In this document: positions 22,375 to 34,583 of the stretch, in pieces | How the letters are laid out: each line of letters begins with the position of its first letter | Numbering within the stretch: the stretch's first letter is position 1 | From: Dichotomocladium elegans | Lineage: Eukaryota > Mucoromycota > Mucoromycetes > Mucorales > Lichtheimiaceae | NCBI GenBank assembly: GCA_025716815.1 | Contig: JAIXMN010000021.1 | Location: forward strand, 310,001 to 374,000 | Length of the DNA: 64,000 nucleotides | Reading direction: 5' to 3' | Program-made: the position numbers and the translations under genes | Notes under the pieces: model-generated | What the model saw: only the letters and a program-made list of their open reading frames with translations | Databases searched by the model: none | What the model was told of the DNA's origin: nothing

Positions 22375-24758
22375 ATGTTCCAGTTCGCAAAATCGCTCTT
22401 GAGCTCAGTTTTCTCGCTGGGAAAACGCCCACTTGATGACGATGAGGCTAAGGATTCGGATCGAGATAGTTCAAAACGTGCGCGTGTAGATGCCCCGGTT
22501 GAAGAATATACCCATCGCATCAAGATTACATCTATCCCTAAAGATGCTAAGCAGCTTCGCAAACATCTTCTGGAAATGGGATACAAGATGACCAAGGCCC
22601 CCAAGTGGAATCATGGCATTATCAACGCCTCGGTATAGATAAATACATGATTTCGGAACGAAGAAAAAACAATTAATCGGATTTTAACTGTTTAGTCTCA
22701 AAAAGAAGCTGAGGAAATCGCCGAAAAGCTAAATGGATACTTGTATAAGAACAAGCCTCTTCAAGCGACGTACATCCGCGAACCAAAACCTGATTATACC
22801 AAACGAAAGGAGAAAAAAGGAAAGAATAAACATGTAAACGATAAGAATGATACGCGTACGTTTGCTGAGAGGCTAGCCGATCAGGTCACGCCTTTACACA
22901 AGTGAGTACAAAAATACAAACAAGTCCATTGGACATAGAGACCATTAAGGATCTCTGTACCTCTAACCTCCGCGTTATTTTTTGCTACTCTAGGCTGCCT
23001 TACGACCAGCAGCTAGTAAAGAAGGACCGTAAAAACCGAGATGTCATGCACAAGCTCAAGTGGAAACTTGCAGGTCTCAAAGATATCACTCCTGCAGCAC
23101 AAAAACAGATGCTCTGGTACAAAGAGAGGTAAAGAAATAAGAAGATGACCCAGAGAGCGGATTGCTTAGTATAGTTCACTTCTATAGGAAAGGATTACCT
23201 TGCACTTTCGAACCACCTATCGGATCTCCCGAACTCAATGGCTACCGTTCGAAATGCGAATTTACAATTGGTTTCGACTTGGAAGGCAATCCCACAGTAG
23301 GATTCTTGCTGGGTCTTTACAAGATGGGCGTGACAGCCGTGCTGGATCCCTCGGAATGTATTCATGTCTCCGATACCGCTAAACGTATTGCGCGTGCGAT
23401 GCAGGTGCATATCTACTTATATGGAAATAGATAGTCTCAGCAGCGCACTGATCTTTTATACCGTAGGACTATGTAAGAGCTTCCGAATTCCCGGCATACG
23501 ACCGCGTTCAAAAGACAGGTACTTGGCGAACGCTCCTTACTAAGACGATGCGCACAGGCGAAGGTGGGACAGAAACAACAAGAAAGAGAGTGTGATGGAC
23601 GCAGGTGTACTGACCATATATGGATTAGTGCTGGTGCTGGTTCAAATGAAGACCGACGACCTTACCGACGAGCAAGTAGAAAGCGAGAAGCAGAAGCTTA
23701 TTGAATACTGGAATAGTCTTAAGTCGCAGCCAGAGCCAGTGGTAGTGACTACCCTCTTATTCCAATCCTGGGATGGTGCCTCAAACGGAATTACTGATAG
23801 AGCGCCTATCGAAATATTGACAGGCGATGGTTTTATCCATGAGAAATTGCTGGACTGCACGTGAGTTGATTGAGCAAAATGGTTTAGAGTGACGAGGATT
23901 TGGAAAGAACTCATCTGTGCGCGTATGTGTATTTCTTAGCTTCCAAATTTCCAGCAACTCCTTCTTCCAAATTAACACAGCCGCCACCGAAGTGCTGTAT
24001 AGTAAATGCGCGGAATGGTGCAATGTCGGGAAGGGCAAGAAGACTACCCTGCTTGATTTGTGCTGCGGAACTGGTACAATTGGCATCACCATGGCCAGAT
24101 CTGTAGACCGAGTGATCGGCATTGAAATGGTCCCCGAGGCTATTGAAGATGCAAAGAAAAATGCTGAGCTCAATGGTAAGAAATTTGGGGCAGAAAAAAG
24201 ACATTTGTGCGAAATCAATGTTAATAATATCAATGTACAAGGTATTACCAATGTTGAATACTATGCAAACAAGGTCGAAGACAAACTTCATGTTATTGGG
24301 GCTGCTCAAAACGAAGAAGTGGTTGCGGTCCTAGATCCTCCGAGGAATGGAACCCATCCTTCTGTCATTCAAGCCATCCGAGCAGCACCTTTAATCAAGC
24401 GCGTCGTATACATCAGTTGCGATTCTAAGCAGGCACTTGCCAACTTTGAAAGGTAAGAATAATAAACAGTCAGTGTGCCTTCGTGTGCGTTGAATACCGA
24501 CGATTTGTACATAGCTTGTGCCGTCCAACATCAAAGAAATTTGAAGGCAGTCCGTTCAGACCCACACGCGCGGTTTCCATCGATTTGTTTCCTCACACAG
24601 AGCACTGCGAGCTTATGGTAGAATTCATGCGAGATGAGTTGCTTGATGAATTTGACGCGCAACAAGATGACAAGGAAGAAGACTCTCCAGCAGATGCTGT
24701 TGGTGATAGCGATGACACTGATGACGTTCCAGCCAATAATACTGTTGAAGAAGAGTAA
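22375..24758 (+). CDS. TRM2: tRNA (uracil-5-)-methyltransferase, TRMT2A/Trm2 type
   Basis: Eight exons: 22375-22632, 22696-22901, 22994-23128, 23188-23404, 23467-23563, 23629-23860, 23940-24452, 24515-24758; 633 aa. An RRM-like N-terminal domain (~45-110; YTHRIKITSIPKDAKQLRKH) as in vertebrate TRMT2A. Then the RumA/TrmA-type core: GYRSKCEFTIGFD; FQISSNSFFQIN; SAM motif LLDLCCGTGTIGI; AVLDPPRNGTHP; and the nucleophile region YISCDSKQALANF. Family reaction: SAM-dependent C5 methylation of U54 in tRNA (ribothymidine). The cysteine is present, but the usual Pro after the next residue is Ser here. The C terminus is an acidic tail. Phases match at every join. Confidence 0.9.
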
Positions 24759-25356
24759 AAGAGCAAGACTTTTGCAGAATAGTGATATGATACTACCTAC
24801 TAATAAACCACGGATTACGGAAATAAGACGGAGTGGGATGAAGAATCTGGAAGGCAATATTCCTAAAAAGGAAATCTAGATGTCTCACATAACAATTGGG
24901 TCACGTGCATAAGTAAAATTGCTCAAATCCGTTTGAAAGTGAGACCGGTTACACTTCTGGCTGTTGACCAGGATCCAAAAGCGAGGTGACTTCCGCATCA
25001 ATTCAGTGACTCTAGAAATAAACCGACTAATAGATTCTTAGCTGTTCTGTCCTCTTCATTCGTCATAATCTTCATTTGCAGGATATTTCGATTATTCGTG
25101 AACCGTTAATTAAAGCAGCATTGACAGAGCCACCCAACTATACGCACAAATTTGGCAAGAACGCAAACGCTTGTAATTCTTTGTCGACTCCAGAACAGCG
25201 CCGGTGTATAAAAGTAGGGTTCGCAATGAACTGTTGTGTCAAGAGAGTATAAATTCTTAATTATGCTGTAGGAAAAGGAAAAGCGTTAGTCCGCACTCAC
25301 ACGCACCTCTCGCATACACACGCTCGCCTCAATAAGCCACTTTCCTCTCAACAAAA
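24759..25356. promoter_or_regulatory. Intergenic region with kelch-gene promoter
   Basis: 598 nt. A TATAAAA box lies at 25207-25213, about 145 nt before the start of the kelch-BTB gene, followed by a CACACGCACC-rich leader. An open frame at 25081-25254 lacks an ATG and a plausible upstream exon, so it was not called. Confidence 0.4.
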
Positions 25357-27216
25357 ATGAATAGCTCCGCGCCTGGCACACCTCTGTCCACGTACAGCCC
25401 AAGCCGTGAGCTTACACCATCCTCGTCAAGCGGCGGTGCCTGTCCTGTCAAGCAGTTTGCGAAACCGATTCGTACCACGGGCGAGTCCTTGGGTTCACTG
25501 GTGGGGGCATCCTTGACAGTTGTTGGGGATTCGGTATACGTTTTCGGCGGATTTGATCAGTATACAGACGAAGTATTCAATGCGCTGTACAAGCTGACAG
25601 CTGAAGCGGACTCGCAGTACAAGTGGACGCAGGTAATATACACCAAAGGACGACCCCCGGCTAAGCGCAATGACCACACAGCCACAGTCTGGGACCGCAA
25701 CAAGCTAGTGATATTCGGAGGTAACGGTGAAGAGGATGGTCGATTCTTTAATGATGTATCCGTCCTGGATTTGGATACCCTAACCTGGTGGCAGCCCGAG
25801 ACCTTTGGTGTAATCCCCGAAGGCCGCGTGCGGCATTCGGCTACTATCTATGGCAACAAACTCTACATCGCTGGCGGCCTCACCGACCAAGGCACCTTTG
25901 CAGACACCCTCGTTGTACTCGACCTGAACACTTGGGAATGGGATCCTCCCGTCGATTTCGTACGCCGATCTCAGCACATTAGCTTCTTGTACAATAAGCG
26001 CCTCTATGTGTTCGGCGGCTTTGAGGACGACATGAGTCGATCGAACCACCTCTCTTTTATCGATCTTGATCGACACGGAGTCACACATCTGGAGATCGAT
26101 TCGCCATCGGCCCCGTCACTGGCAGGCCAGCGATTCTCGCAAATTTGTGGCGATCAGCTTGTTGTCGCAGTCACCCTTTCCATGTCGGCCTCGCCACTAG
26201 ATGATCCTCCGGTGACCGGCCTTTGGACACTGGACATGCCGTCGATGCAATGGCAGTTCCGGGATATTGGGAGCACGTTCGACCGAGGCAACTGGAACTG
26301 CTTTGCGATGGCGGAGCATGATACTTCATTTTATCTGTGCGGTATTGATCAAGAGCCTGATGACTACTATGCAATGGTGCTCCGGGTTGACCTTCGTGAG
26401 TATGGCATCGTGCCGGTGCCACCTCCACAGTTGGGCACGGACCTTGTAAGTCTTTTGATGCAGCAGTCCCAGAGTGCCGACTTCTCGATCCGGTCGAGCA
26501 TCAACCCCGAATCAGGTCAGCTACGTGTTCATCGACTTGTCCTGCTCGCGCGCTGGCCCCATTTTGCCCAATTGCTCACGTCCGGCATGTCCGAGTCGCT
26601 TTCAGACACGCTTACCCTGCCTGAGCCTTTCTCAGTTCTTGAAGCGTTCGTTCGCTTCATGTATACAGACACCCTCGACGAGGCCGCACCGCCGGTTCTG
26701 ATTGCCGATTTGCTCGTTATGGCCAACCTGTACCTACTACCACGCCTACTAGCGCTCTGTGTGCGCAGATTACATAATGATATGGATGTCGAGAGCGTAT
26801 CCAAGATTTTCCATTGCGCGGGGATGGCAGGCCAACGTGGCCTCCAGCAAACAGCAATTCATTTCATATTTGAACATTTTGGTCAGGTTGTCCACACAAC
26901 CGAATTTCGCGAACTTCCGCGTGAGGTCCTCTATCATCTCTGGGACGAGACTCCCCATCATGCTGCCGTTGTTGGGTTTGGCATGGGTTGCGTAGGCGGC
27001 AATGGCGCAAACGGTGGTATAGGGAATGGAAGCAGTAGCAACGTTAACGGTAATTACGGAAATATCAACAACAACCACAATGGACTGGTAAATGGGTCAG
27101 TCATTGGAGCAACCAATAACCACCACCATCACCATCATCACCATCATCACAACGTTCGTATGGTGGGTTCTGATGCTGAAGAAGAAGTGCGGCCTGGCAG
27201 TCCTATGGAAGGGTAA
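25357..27216 (+). CDS. Kelch-repeat and BTB-domain protein
   Basis: Single exon, 619 aa, unusual here where nearly every gene has introns. Kelch blades cover about residues 45-330, with repeating GG-dyads: YVFGGFDQYTDEVFNALYKL, LVIFGGNGEEDGRFFNDVSV, LYIAGGLTDQGTFADTLVVL and LYVFGGFEDDMSRSNHLSFI. A BTB domain follows near 371-475 (SADFSIRSS, LRVHRLVLLARWPHFAQLL, FVRFMYTDTLDE) and then a BACK-like helical part. The tail is Gly/Asn-rich with a run of ten histidines at 27121-27150. Family knowledge suggests an adaptor: BTB domains often bind cullin-3 or dimerise, and kelch propellers bind substrate. The substrate cannot be told. Confidence 0.88.
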   Translation: MNSSAPGTPLSTYSPSRELTPSSSSGGACPVKQFAKPIRTTGESLGSLVGASLTVVGDSVYVFGGFDQYTDEVFNALYKLTAEADSQYKWTQVIYTKGRPPAKRNDHTATVWDRNKLVIFGGNGEEDGRFFNDVSVLDLDTLTWWQPETFGVIPEGRVRHSATIYGNKLYIAGGLTDQGTFADTLVVLDLNTWEWDPPVDFVRRSQHISFLYNKRLYVFGGFEDDMSRSNHLSFIDLDRHGVTHLEIDSPSAPSLAGQRFSQICGDQLVVAVTLSMSASPLDDPPVTGLWTLDMPSMQWQFRDIGSTFDRGNWNCFAMAEHDTSFYLCGIDQEPDDYYAMVLRVDLREYGIVPVPPPQLGTDLVSLLMQQSQSADFSIRSSINPESGQLRVHRLVLLARWPHFAQLLTSGMSESLSDTLTLPEPFSVLEAFVRFMYTDTLDEAAPPVLIADLLVMANLYLLPRLLALCVRRLHNDMDVESVSKIFHCAGMAGQRGLQQTAIHFIFEHFGQVVHTTEFRELPREVLYHLWDETPHHAAVVGFGMGCVGGNGANGGIGNGSSSNVNGNYGNINNNHNGLVNGSVIGATNNHHHHHHHHHHNVRMVGSDAEEEVRPGSPMEG

Positions 27217-28051
27217 CTTGGCAGGGCGACTGCATAAGGATCCTACACAAAAGGGGGACACAAAGACGTACGTTGTCTCCTCGTTTACTTTCTTGCGTCG
27301 ATTCCCTCCTGTTTCTTTCTTTTCAAACGAAAAAAAGCATTATAGCCAAAGGCCATACAACACACACACACACACACACAAACATCCACAACAAAAACAG
27401 CGCCTATATATGCTCTTTCTCTTTTTACCCTTGCCGATAACACACATCCGCCCTTACACCCACTCCCAAGCTCCATTAACAAAGCGCACAGGCGGCAACA
27501 GTATTACGCAATGCCACATTTCCGTATCCACATACACACACACGCACAAAACTGTTTTATTTTCATAGATATCTGATCTACATTACAAAGAAAGTTTTTT
27601 CTATTTTGATAGTACAGACATGCAGACATGCATCTGTGTTTGGTAGGGACTATATTTGGGAGTAGCAAATGCGTTGAGTATAATGTGAGCTGTCGTATTT
27701 ACGGATCTTACAGGGGTTATTCTTTTTTTTTTTTGACACGTTGTGTTATGTGCTTCTGATTTTGTATTCATTATGTACGTGAGTCAATGGAGAAAGAAGG
27801 CAAACTTGTTTACGTTGCGCTGCATGTCATTATGTCTCTTTTTGACGTCTGTTCTTTTTTTAATTTAATAAGCAAGACGGAAATAACACGGGCCCTTCCA
27901 TGCATTGACTCGTCTGATTCCATCCGGTCCGCTATTAAAAAGCAAATGTCTTGTGCTGGTATAAATCTCACAACCGTTCTCGCTTTTCTGTGGCTCCACC
28001 CCTTCCCAGTCCATTCGTTTAAAATATTCTGTACATAGCCATCTCATTATA
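27217..28051. other. Intergenic, with a CA microsatellite
   Basis: About 830 nt. A (CA)n run lies at 27360-27380, with further CA/CACG-rich patches to 27550 that fit the kelch gene's 3' untranslated region. T-runs lie at 27722-27735. No additional gene recognised; the small frames here are low-complexity. Confidence 0.5.
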
Positions 28052-29136
28052 ATGACCATCATCACCACTACCATACCACTTGTGCACCAGCAACAAGACC
28101 TTGAGCAATTGGCGACGATAGTATCCGACCAACGCCGTAAATCGCCCAACCGTCGTGTCCGCTCTCAGCGCCAAAAGCTGAAGAAGCGTGATCCCTCCAG
28201 AATCCCTCGGCCAATCAACTGCTTCATGGCTTACCGTCTCGAGATGCAAAAAACCATTACCAAGCAGTGTCCCGGTGCTAACCATAGGGATATCTCCAAA
28301 CTTGTAGCAAAATGGTGGCGCAAGGAACCAAACCATGTCAAGGATCACTTCAAACAGATTGCTGAGAAAGCCAAACAAGAGCATTCTGAAATGTATGTAA
28401 GACGATTTGAAAGAAACGCATTAGTGAACTCACAGCTCTCTCAAATTGAAGGTACCCAAATTATAAGTATTCTCCAAGGCGCAAGCGACCCAGACGCCAG
28501 GAACGGCAGGAACACGAGCAACCGCCGATAGACCTTCAAACGAAGGCTGACGAATGCGACGAAGAAATGAAAGACTTCGAGTTCGCGATCCAACCATGCA
28601 CGGACGAGGAGCAATACCCGCTTTATTATCAACATCTGATGCATGAACAGCAATCAGTTTCGTCTCCAACAAAATTCCTGATGCCGCCACCTATCGTTGT
28701 CCAAGAGCCCATATTTTTAGAAGATGCCTCTGATGCCTGCCACAACCACCAAGATCAACGTTCATTCCAATGGTTCCCTTATCCTTCTACGTCCGTTGAG
28801 TTGGATCCTACGCAGCATCTGGTTCCTCCACTCTCGCCCTTTGCGTCAGGATCATCCACATCAGAGATCAACACGGGCCCCTATAGTTATTCTCCTCTCT
28901 CTACTAATACGTCCACTTTTGACATGACCCAATGCTGGATCGCTCAGCACCAGCAGCACCAGCTGACGCTGACACCTTCGGACACACCCTGCGTCCTGAG
29001 TTACTCTTCGGCAGACAGCACTTTTTGCTCTCCCGGGCACTTGGATTTCGAGATTCTCGGATCAACGGATCAGACACATTTATTATATCCAACACTTTTT
29101 TGCCAGGAAGATTTCTCCCCTTCGATCTATTGCTGA
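28052..29136 (+). CDS. MATA-type HMG-box transcription factor
   Basis: Two exons: 28052-28392 and 28452-29136; 341 aa. The HMG box is at residues ~48-115: IPRPINCFMAYRLEMQKTI, CPGANHRDISKLVAKWWR, then EHSEMYPEYKYSPRRKRPRR across the splice. The conserved asparagine and the YPEYKYSPRRK extension are typical of fungal MATA_HMG/Ste11-like factors. The C-terminal 200 residues are Ser/Pro/Gln-rich, likely an activation region. Inferred role: sequence-specific regulator of mating or development. The flanking genes are not the triose-phosphate transporter and RNA helicase that usually border Mucorales sex loci, so it is probably not the sex gene itself. Confidence 0.87.
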
Positions 29137-29448
29137 GAGAAAACTGGATCCATTCATTTCGTTTGAACTTCACATATCTCTAGAAATCATAATAAATCAC
29201 AGGACATTTTAGAGTTCTGGAAAAAACCGAGTATACTGCATTTATTTCTCCCTGAAAACAAAGAGGCCCATGCATAGGCTAATGCACGACCGGTGAGGAG
29301 GGGAGAGCCTGCCACTGATACAAAGAAGAGACTACGGAGGGTCAATCTATTCGTCAGTCACGGTGCGGGATGACGCAATAATTCCCACTTTGAAGTTTTG
29401 CCCGGTTGTTTTTTCGGACCCCAGTTCCTCCCTCCCAACCTATCCATC
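29137..29448. other. Intergenic, nothing recognised
   Basis: 312 nt between the HMG gene and ATP14, in the same direction. No coding signature. It should hold the HMG gene terminator and the ATP14 promoter. Confidence 0.45.
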
Positions 29449-30053
29449 ATGTCCATTGCCCGCATCACTTTCGGCTCCATCGCCTCCAAGGTACGACTAA
29501 ACGAAACATTTTAAATTACACATGCACGAGCACATTTCACGCACCGGCATGGATCGAAATTTAAAATTTTACGCGGAATTCCTTATATCTGAACGATCTT
29601 TGTTAGGCCTCGCTTGCTGCCCGCGCCCAGGTTGTTCGCAGCATTGCCACCACCTCGGTCATGAACAAGGGTACGAGCAAGTTGATATATCGCGATTGAA
29701 TACTGGGAAGAGCTAACACAGCCATCGAATCTAGACGTAGTCCAGGAGCTTTACCTCAAGGAGCTTAAGGGCTACAAGCCTGCCCCTGCAGTAAGTACTT
29801 GTGGAGCGAGGAAAAAGATCTCTACTCACACACGCACACGTGCACCCTTATTTTTTCGCCCTCCCCAGGCGAAGGCTGATGAATCTGCGGTCAAGGACTT
29901 GAAGCTCCCCCCTGCCCCTGCCGTAAGTGGATGGCGGACTCAAGAGTAACACGATGCTGATATTATTTCATCATATAGGCACCCACTGTCGATGCTGACT
30001 TGGCTGAGCAATTGGCGGCTTATGATAAGGAACCCGAGGAGGCTACTCAGTAA
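29449..30053 (+). CDS. ATP14: Mitochondrial ATP synthase subunit h
   Basis: Five small exons: 29449-29490, 29607-29670, 29735-29790, 29869-29922, 29979-30053; 96 aa. The N terminus (MSIARITFGSIASKASLAAR) is a basic, amphipathic mitochondrial presequence. The mature part begins near DVVQELYLKELKGYKPAPA, the hallmark of subunit h, and continues with a Lys/Ala/Pro-rich acidic tail (DLKLPPAPAAPTVDADLAEQ). In the family it is part of the peripheral stalk of the F1Fo ATP synthase in the inner membrane. Length, presequence and motif all agree, and the phases close. Confidence 0.88.
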
Positions 30054-30338
30054 ATCATGTATTATTATTCCATTCTTTGAAAATACAAAATAAGGAAGAG
30101 CGATGAACAGCATCCAATAATAAAAATGATGGTAGCACCCCACCTCCACACACACACGCACACACGCGATCTTTTCTTTTTTTCTCTCTTTTCCATAAAA
30201 AAATCTGCGTGGCTTTCAAAAAAATATAAACGAAATTTGACAGCCGACGAGCACATATTTTACCCCATTGTTCATTTTTTGCTGCGGTCTCTCTTCCCCG
30301 CCTCTCCCCGCACCCAACCGATCGTTAATCGGCCAGCC

Positions 30339-32541
30339 ATGGAAAAACAGGAGTCCTCGGATAAGGTGCTCGACGAATTGTCGAGCAGCGGCAGCACTTA
30401 TCCTCGTACCGAGTTCGAAGCTTACAACCCTGCACCTGAAATGAGTTTGTGGTCAATTGTCAGAAGTCAGGTCACAACTAAAGAGGGCTGGTGGGGCGAC
30501 TTTGACTGGGCCCCTATGTGTCTGCCCTGGATGTTTGTTAAGAAGGAGCAGCGGCATACCCCTTTCTGGGGTCTCAACAGCCGTTTACCTCTCGGTCTTG
30601 CAGCCATTATGGGCTTCCAACACTCATTGGCAATGGTTTCTGGTATGTCTGTCTATGTGGTCTGTCACTGACGTGGTGAAGTCCGAATGTTTGACATCCG
30701 TATCTCCCGATTCAGGCGTCGTGACCCCTATTCTGATGATGGCTGGAGAGGGACCTTCGGCGCTTAATCTCGAAACCAGCGATCGTCAGTATCTGCTGTC
30801 AGCTGCTCTTATCGCATCTGGTCTCTTGTCGCTCGTCCAAATCACTCGGTTCCGATTGTTCAAGTCCAGTAAGCATGAGTCACTACTCTATTCTGCACCC
30901 TAGTTATTTGTCTAATTGTGTAACCATCTTGCTCCGATCCAGATTACTATCTCGGCACCGGTCTGTTGTCGGTTGTCGGTCCTAACTTTGCGTCCATTGC
31001 AGCTGCGAGGTAAGAAGCATTGATGGGAAGTGGAGCAAAATGGATCGAATTGGAAGCCATGTCGTCAGGGAGACTCACAATGAAAAAAACAGTGCAGTGA
31101 TCAGTCAAATGTACAAATCCGGGTACTGCCCCACCCAGACACTAGAGGATGGAACGGTCTTGCACTTGCCCTGCCCCCAAGGATGGGGTGCAATTTTGGG
31201 CACCTGTATGTTCATTTTGTTTTATTGATATGGGTTTCGAGTGTGAATTACTGACGTATGTATATTCCACCATAGCCATGGTGTGCTCCATATTTGAAAT
31301 TGCAGTCAGCTTCCTCCCTCCAAAAGTGCTGAAGCGTATTTTCCCTCCAATGGTCAGTGGTGTCACCATCTTTTTGATTGGCTGCTCCGTGATCAACACC
31401 GCTCTCAAGGACTGGGCTGGAGGTTCTGGCTCATGCTCAGCTCTCCCGGAGTCAGGTTACTATGCGCTCTGTCCTAGCATCGATGCACCTCATCCGCTCA
31501 AGTGGGGCAGTGCCGAGTTCATTGGCTTGGGTTTTTCTGTGTTTGCTACCATTGTGTTAATCGAAAATTTTGGATCGCCATTTATGAAGAGTGCCCAGAT
31601 CGTCATTGGCCTTATTGTGGGCATGATCATTGCTGGTGCCACGGGTTACGTGGATGGCTCGACCATTACATCAGCCCCTGTTGCAACATTTACGTGGGTC
31701 AAGACATTTCCTATCACTGTCTACGGACCGGCTGTCATCCCATTCCTGATTGTATATCTCGACAATATTTTGGAAAGTCTCGGCGATATCACGGCCTCAT
31801 GCGATGTATCTGGTGTTGAAGTCGATGGTCCCATTTTCTCAAGCCGTGTGCAGGGAGGTCTACTAGCGGACGGCATTAACTCGTTGATTGCGGCTTGCAT
31901 GACCATTAGCCCTATGGTATGGTGAAACGACAAGGTGATGCTGTGTCGAGAATTATTTTCTAAAACGGGAATGTCTCATGTTCTTGCAGGTCACGTTCGC
32001 TCAGAATAATGGTATTGTTGCTCTGACACGGTGCGCAAACCGAATTGCGGGATACTTTTGTTGCTTTTATATTTTGATGTACGGCATCTTTGGTAAGGTA
32101 TCTGCAGCGTTTTTGGCGATCCCGAGCCCTGTGCTTGGCGGCATGAATGCCTTTTTGTTCGCATCCGTGACAGTGTCAGGTATTCGTATCCTTGCTTACC
32201 TCGAATGGACCCGTCGCGATCGGTTCATTGCGACGACGGCCCTTGCTATGGGTCTTGGTGTGACGCTTTGTCCGGGCTGGTTCTCGCACGTGTTCACCTA
32301 CAGCGGCTCCAACCAAGCGCTCCAAGGCTTCTTGAATGCCGTGACGACCGTTGTTGATACTGGATACTGCATTGGATCTTTGATGGCGATCTTTCTCAAC
32401 CTCGTCGTGCCTTGCGAGTGGGCCCCTGAGACGCTCAAGCAAGAGGAAGAGATCAAACGCAAGCATCTAGAGGAGATCCGTGAAGGATTTATCCGAACAA
32501 ATGAGCTGGACGAGCAGGCAGCTGTGAGCCCAGTGCCGTAG
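30339..32541 (+). CDS. Uric acid-xanthine permease (NAT/NCS2, UapA type)
   Basis: Six exons: 30339-30642, 30716-30868, 30943-31009, 31093-31205, 31276-31916, 31990-32541; 609 aa. It has the nucleobase-ascorbate transporter signature QNNGIVALTRCANR, the upstream helix ending GFQHSLAMVSG, and ILESLGDITASCDVSG in TM8. Twelve to fourteen hydrophobic helices are visible. By family it is a plasma-membrane H+ symporter for purines. The QNNG form of the signature is that of the uric acid/xanthine carriers UapA/UapC rather than the bacterial uracil carriers. The cytoplasmic tail is Glu/Lys-rich (KQEEEIKRKHLEEIREG). Confidence 0.92.
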
Positions 32542-33054
32542 AATTCATCCCATGTTTTGTACCATATTTTGTATTTATTGCCCACGTAATAGCTCCCGTA
32601 GATGCAGCATAGAAAAAATGCAGATTCATATGCGGTCAACACCCTTCCCCTCCCCTTCCCTCCACGCGGAGGAGAAAAGTTCGGCGTTGTTGCTGCAATT
32701 AAGAGAGGGATGCACGCGCAACGTTACACATATGCCCGCTTTAGCGGCCGAAGATCTTTTTTACATCACGAGCAATAGGAAACGAAGGCGTTAGGAAAAG
32801 CTAAAACAAACAAGAGTGAAGAAGGCTGACGAAGAAAACAGATGGAAACGGCGTGCAAGGATTCAGATGATAATCTTCTCCATGAACATTTCATAGGTGA
32901 AAAACACGGCTGTCTTTTTCAGCGCGGGCCATTCCTGTAGATCATATATTAACATGCTACATTGTTCTTGAAGGAAGGCAGACACGTATACGATTCTTTC
33001 CATATGATGTCACTCACTTCCTGTACAACTTGCGGATGAGGAAAGAAGAAAGAG
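32542..33054. other. Intergenic, nothing recognised
   Basis: 513 nt between the permease and the BI-1-like gene. No coding or RNA signal seen. Confidence 0.45.
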
Positions 33055-34316
33055 ATGGAATCCCTGTTCTATTCCCCCTCCCTTCTTCCCTCACCTATAC
33101 CTGCACCACTTGAGTATGCAACTCGAGTCAATATCCCGGACAAGACGATGAGCAATATTCCCCAGTACAATTCCGTGATCACGTCAGTATCCAACACCTA
33201 CCGATATCCCGTTCCTACGGATTCCCTTCATCGCTTAGGCTCGGGCGATGACCTCGATATATTTGGCATTACCGTCTATCGCAGCAGCATCCCGAAACAA
33301 ATGGGTAAATCAGTTATACACACATATACAAGAGAGGAAGGAAGAGCATTCAGCGATAATTGCCCTAACGATGGCATGTAGCATTTGTGCGAAAAGTATT
33401 CTTGATCACAGCGTTTCAATTTGTCGTGACCGCAGGGTCGGCCATGACCCTTGTTCGTGTCGGTCCTATTTTTCAGTGGTTACAAGATAGGTAAGGAAGA
33501 TGGGATTGATATATATCTATATATATATATACATACACGGATATCGGGTGGTACATGCACCAGCCGGATGGCGTTTCTTGCTTCTTCTTCTCAACGCCCG
33601 AATGAACAGCAAATATGCATGGTGGGTACCTCTTTTGCCCACGTTTTTGATAGCTTCACTCGTAGCCTGGCACCTGTGGCTGCGGTATTTCCAACTCTCC
33701 TCCGGCGCACGGATTGCATCACTTGCTTTCTATTCTATAACCATGGCCATTATCATCTCAGAAGTCGGTATGTTTTTTTTTCCCTTCTACGATAACCCCT
33801 AAAATGAAGCAGACCCATTCATATTCACCATTCTGATTTCTAGTTTCTAAGCTATGCTACGACCAAGGCCTGCTAGTTCTTTTGATGGCCATCATCGGCC
33901 TAGTTGGCATCCTGCTTTTCACGTTCCAGACGCAGGTACTTTTCGCTGGCACGAAACCAATGTAAGAATGGACGCGGCAATGAGGGAGTGTTCTTAGTTT
34001 GGCGGCTCACTAACGAGGCACGTGTAGTCTTGTGAGCGCTGTTAGCATCTGTATGAGTTCACCATGGTTTCGGCGGGCTTTTGACATGGATCCGGTGGCG
34101 ATACTTCTGCCGATGGCGCTTGCGTTTCTTACATGCTGCTATATCATCCTCGAACTATACTATATCATGGGCAATGTTACTGTGGACGATGTGATTCTCG
34201 CCAATGTTTGCTTTTACATTGACTTGCTCTACCCACTTCGCTTCTTACATAACGTGTGCGAACTTACCGACAATCTAGCCATGTTTCCCGATATCCTTGG
34301 TCCTGATTACCATTAG
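33055..34316 (+). CDS. BI-1/TMBIM-like multi-span membrane protein
   Basis: Five exons: 33055-33304, 33382-33490, 33610-33767, 33844-33961, 34028-34316; 307 aa. After a soluble N terminus of about 80 residues the protein reads FVRKVFLITAFQFVVTAGSA, the position and style of the first helix of Bax-inhibitor-1/lifeguard proteins. It then has about six more hydrophobic helices, including LLFTFQTQ (family: TxQTKYD) and a final helix pair with NVCFYIDLLYPLRFLHNV. Family proteins sit in ER or Golgi membranes and act as pH-sensitive calcium leaks. The match is partial: the aspartate after the FQT motif is missing here, so the protein may be divergent. Several family-typical spacings support the call; the splice phases close. 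Confidence 0.62.
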
Positions 34317-34583
34317 TCTTCCATTCCTTTTGTATACACAACACCCAAGCATTTGCACATACCCTCATTATTTATCCAACCCCAAACTACCATCTACCAA
34401 AGAAAAAATGATAGAATATTATTATATCTTTAGAATTGGAATATGAAATGTCAACTTTAGGATCATGTCATCTCAATCAGACCTTGCTATGAGCGGCTTT
34501 CGATTGCACGTGGAGGTGGAAATTGGCACCTGCGGCCGAGAATTCGGTGGAAATTAATTCTTTGATTCCTTCCGAAAACAACC

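Noticed and set aside
25081..25254. Open frame of about 57 codons before the kelch gene
   Set aside because: No ATG, no plausible upstream exon, overlaps a TATA box.
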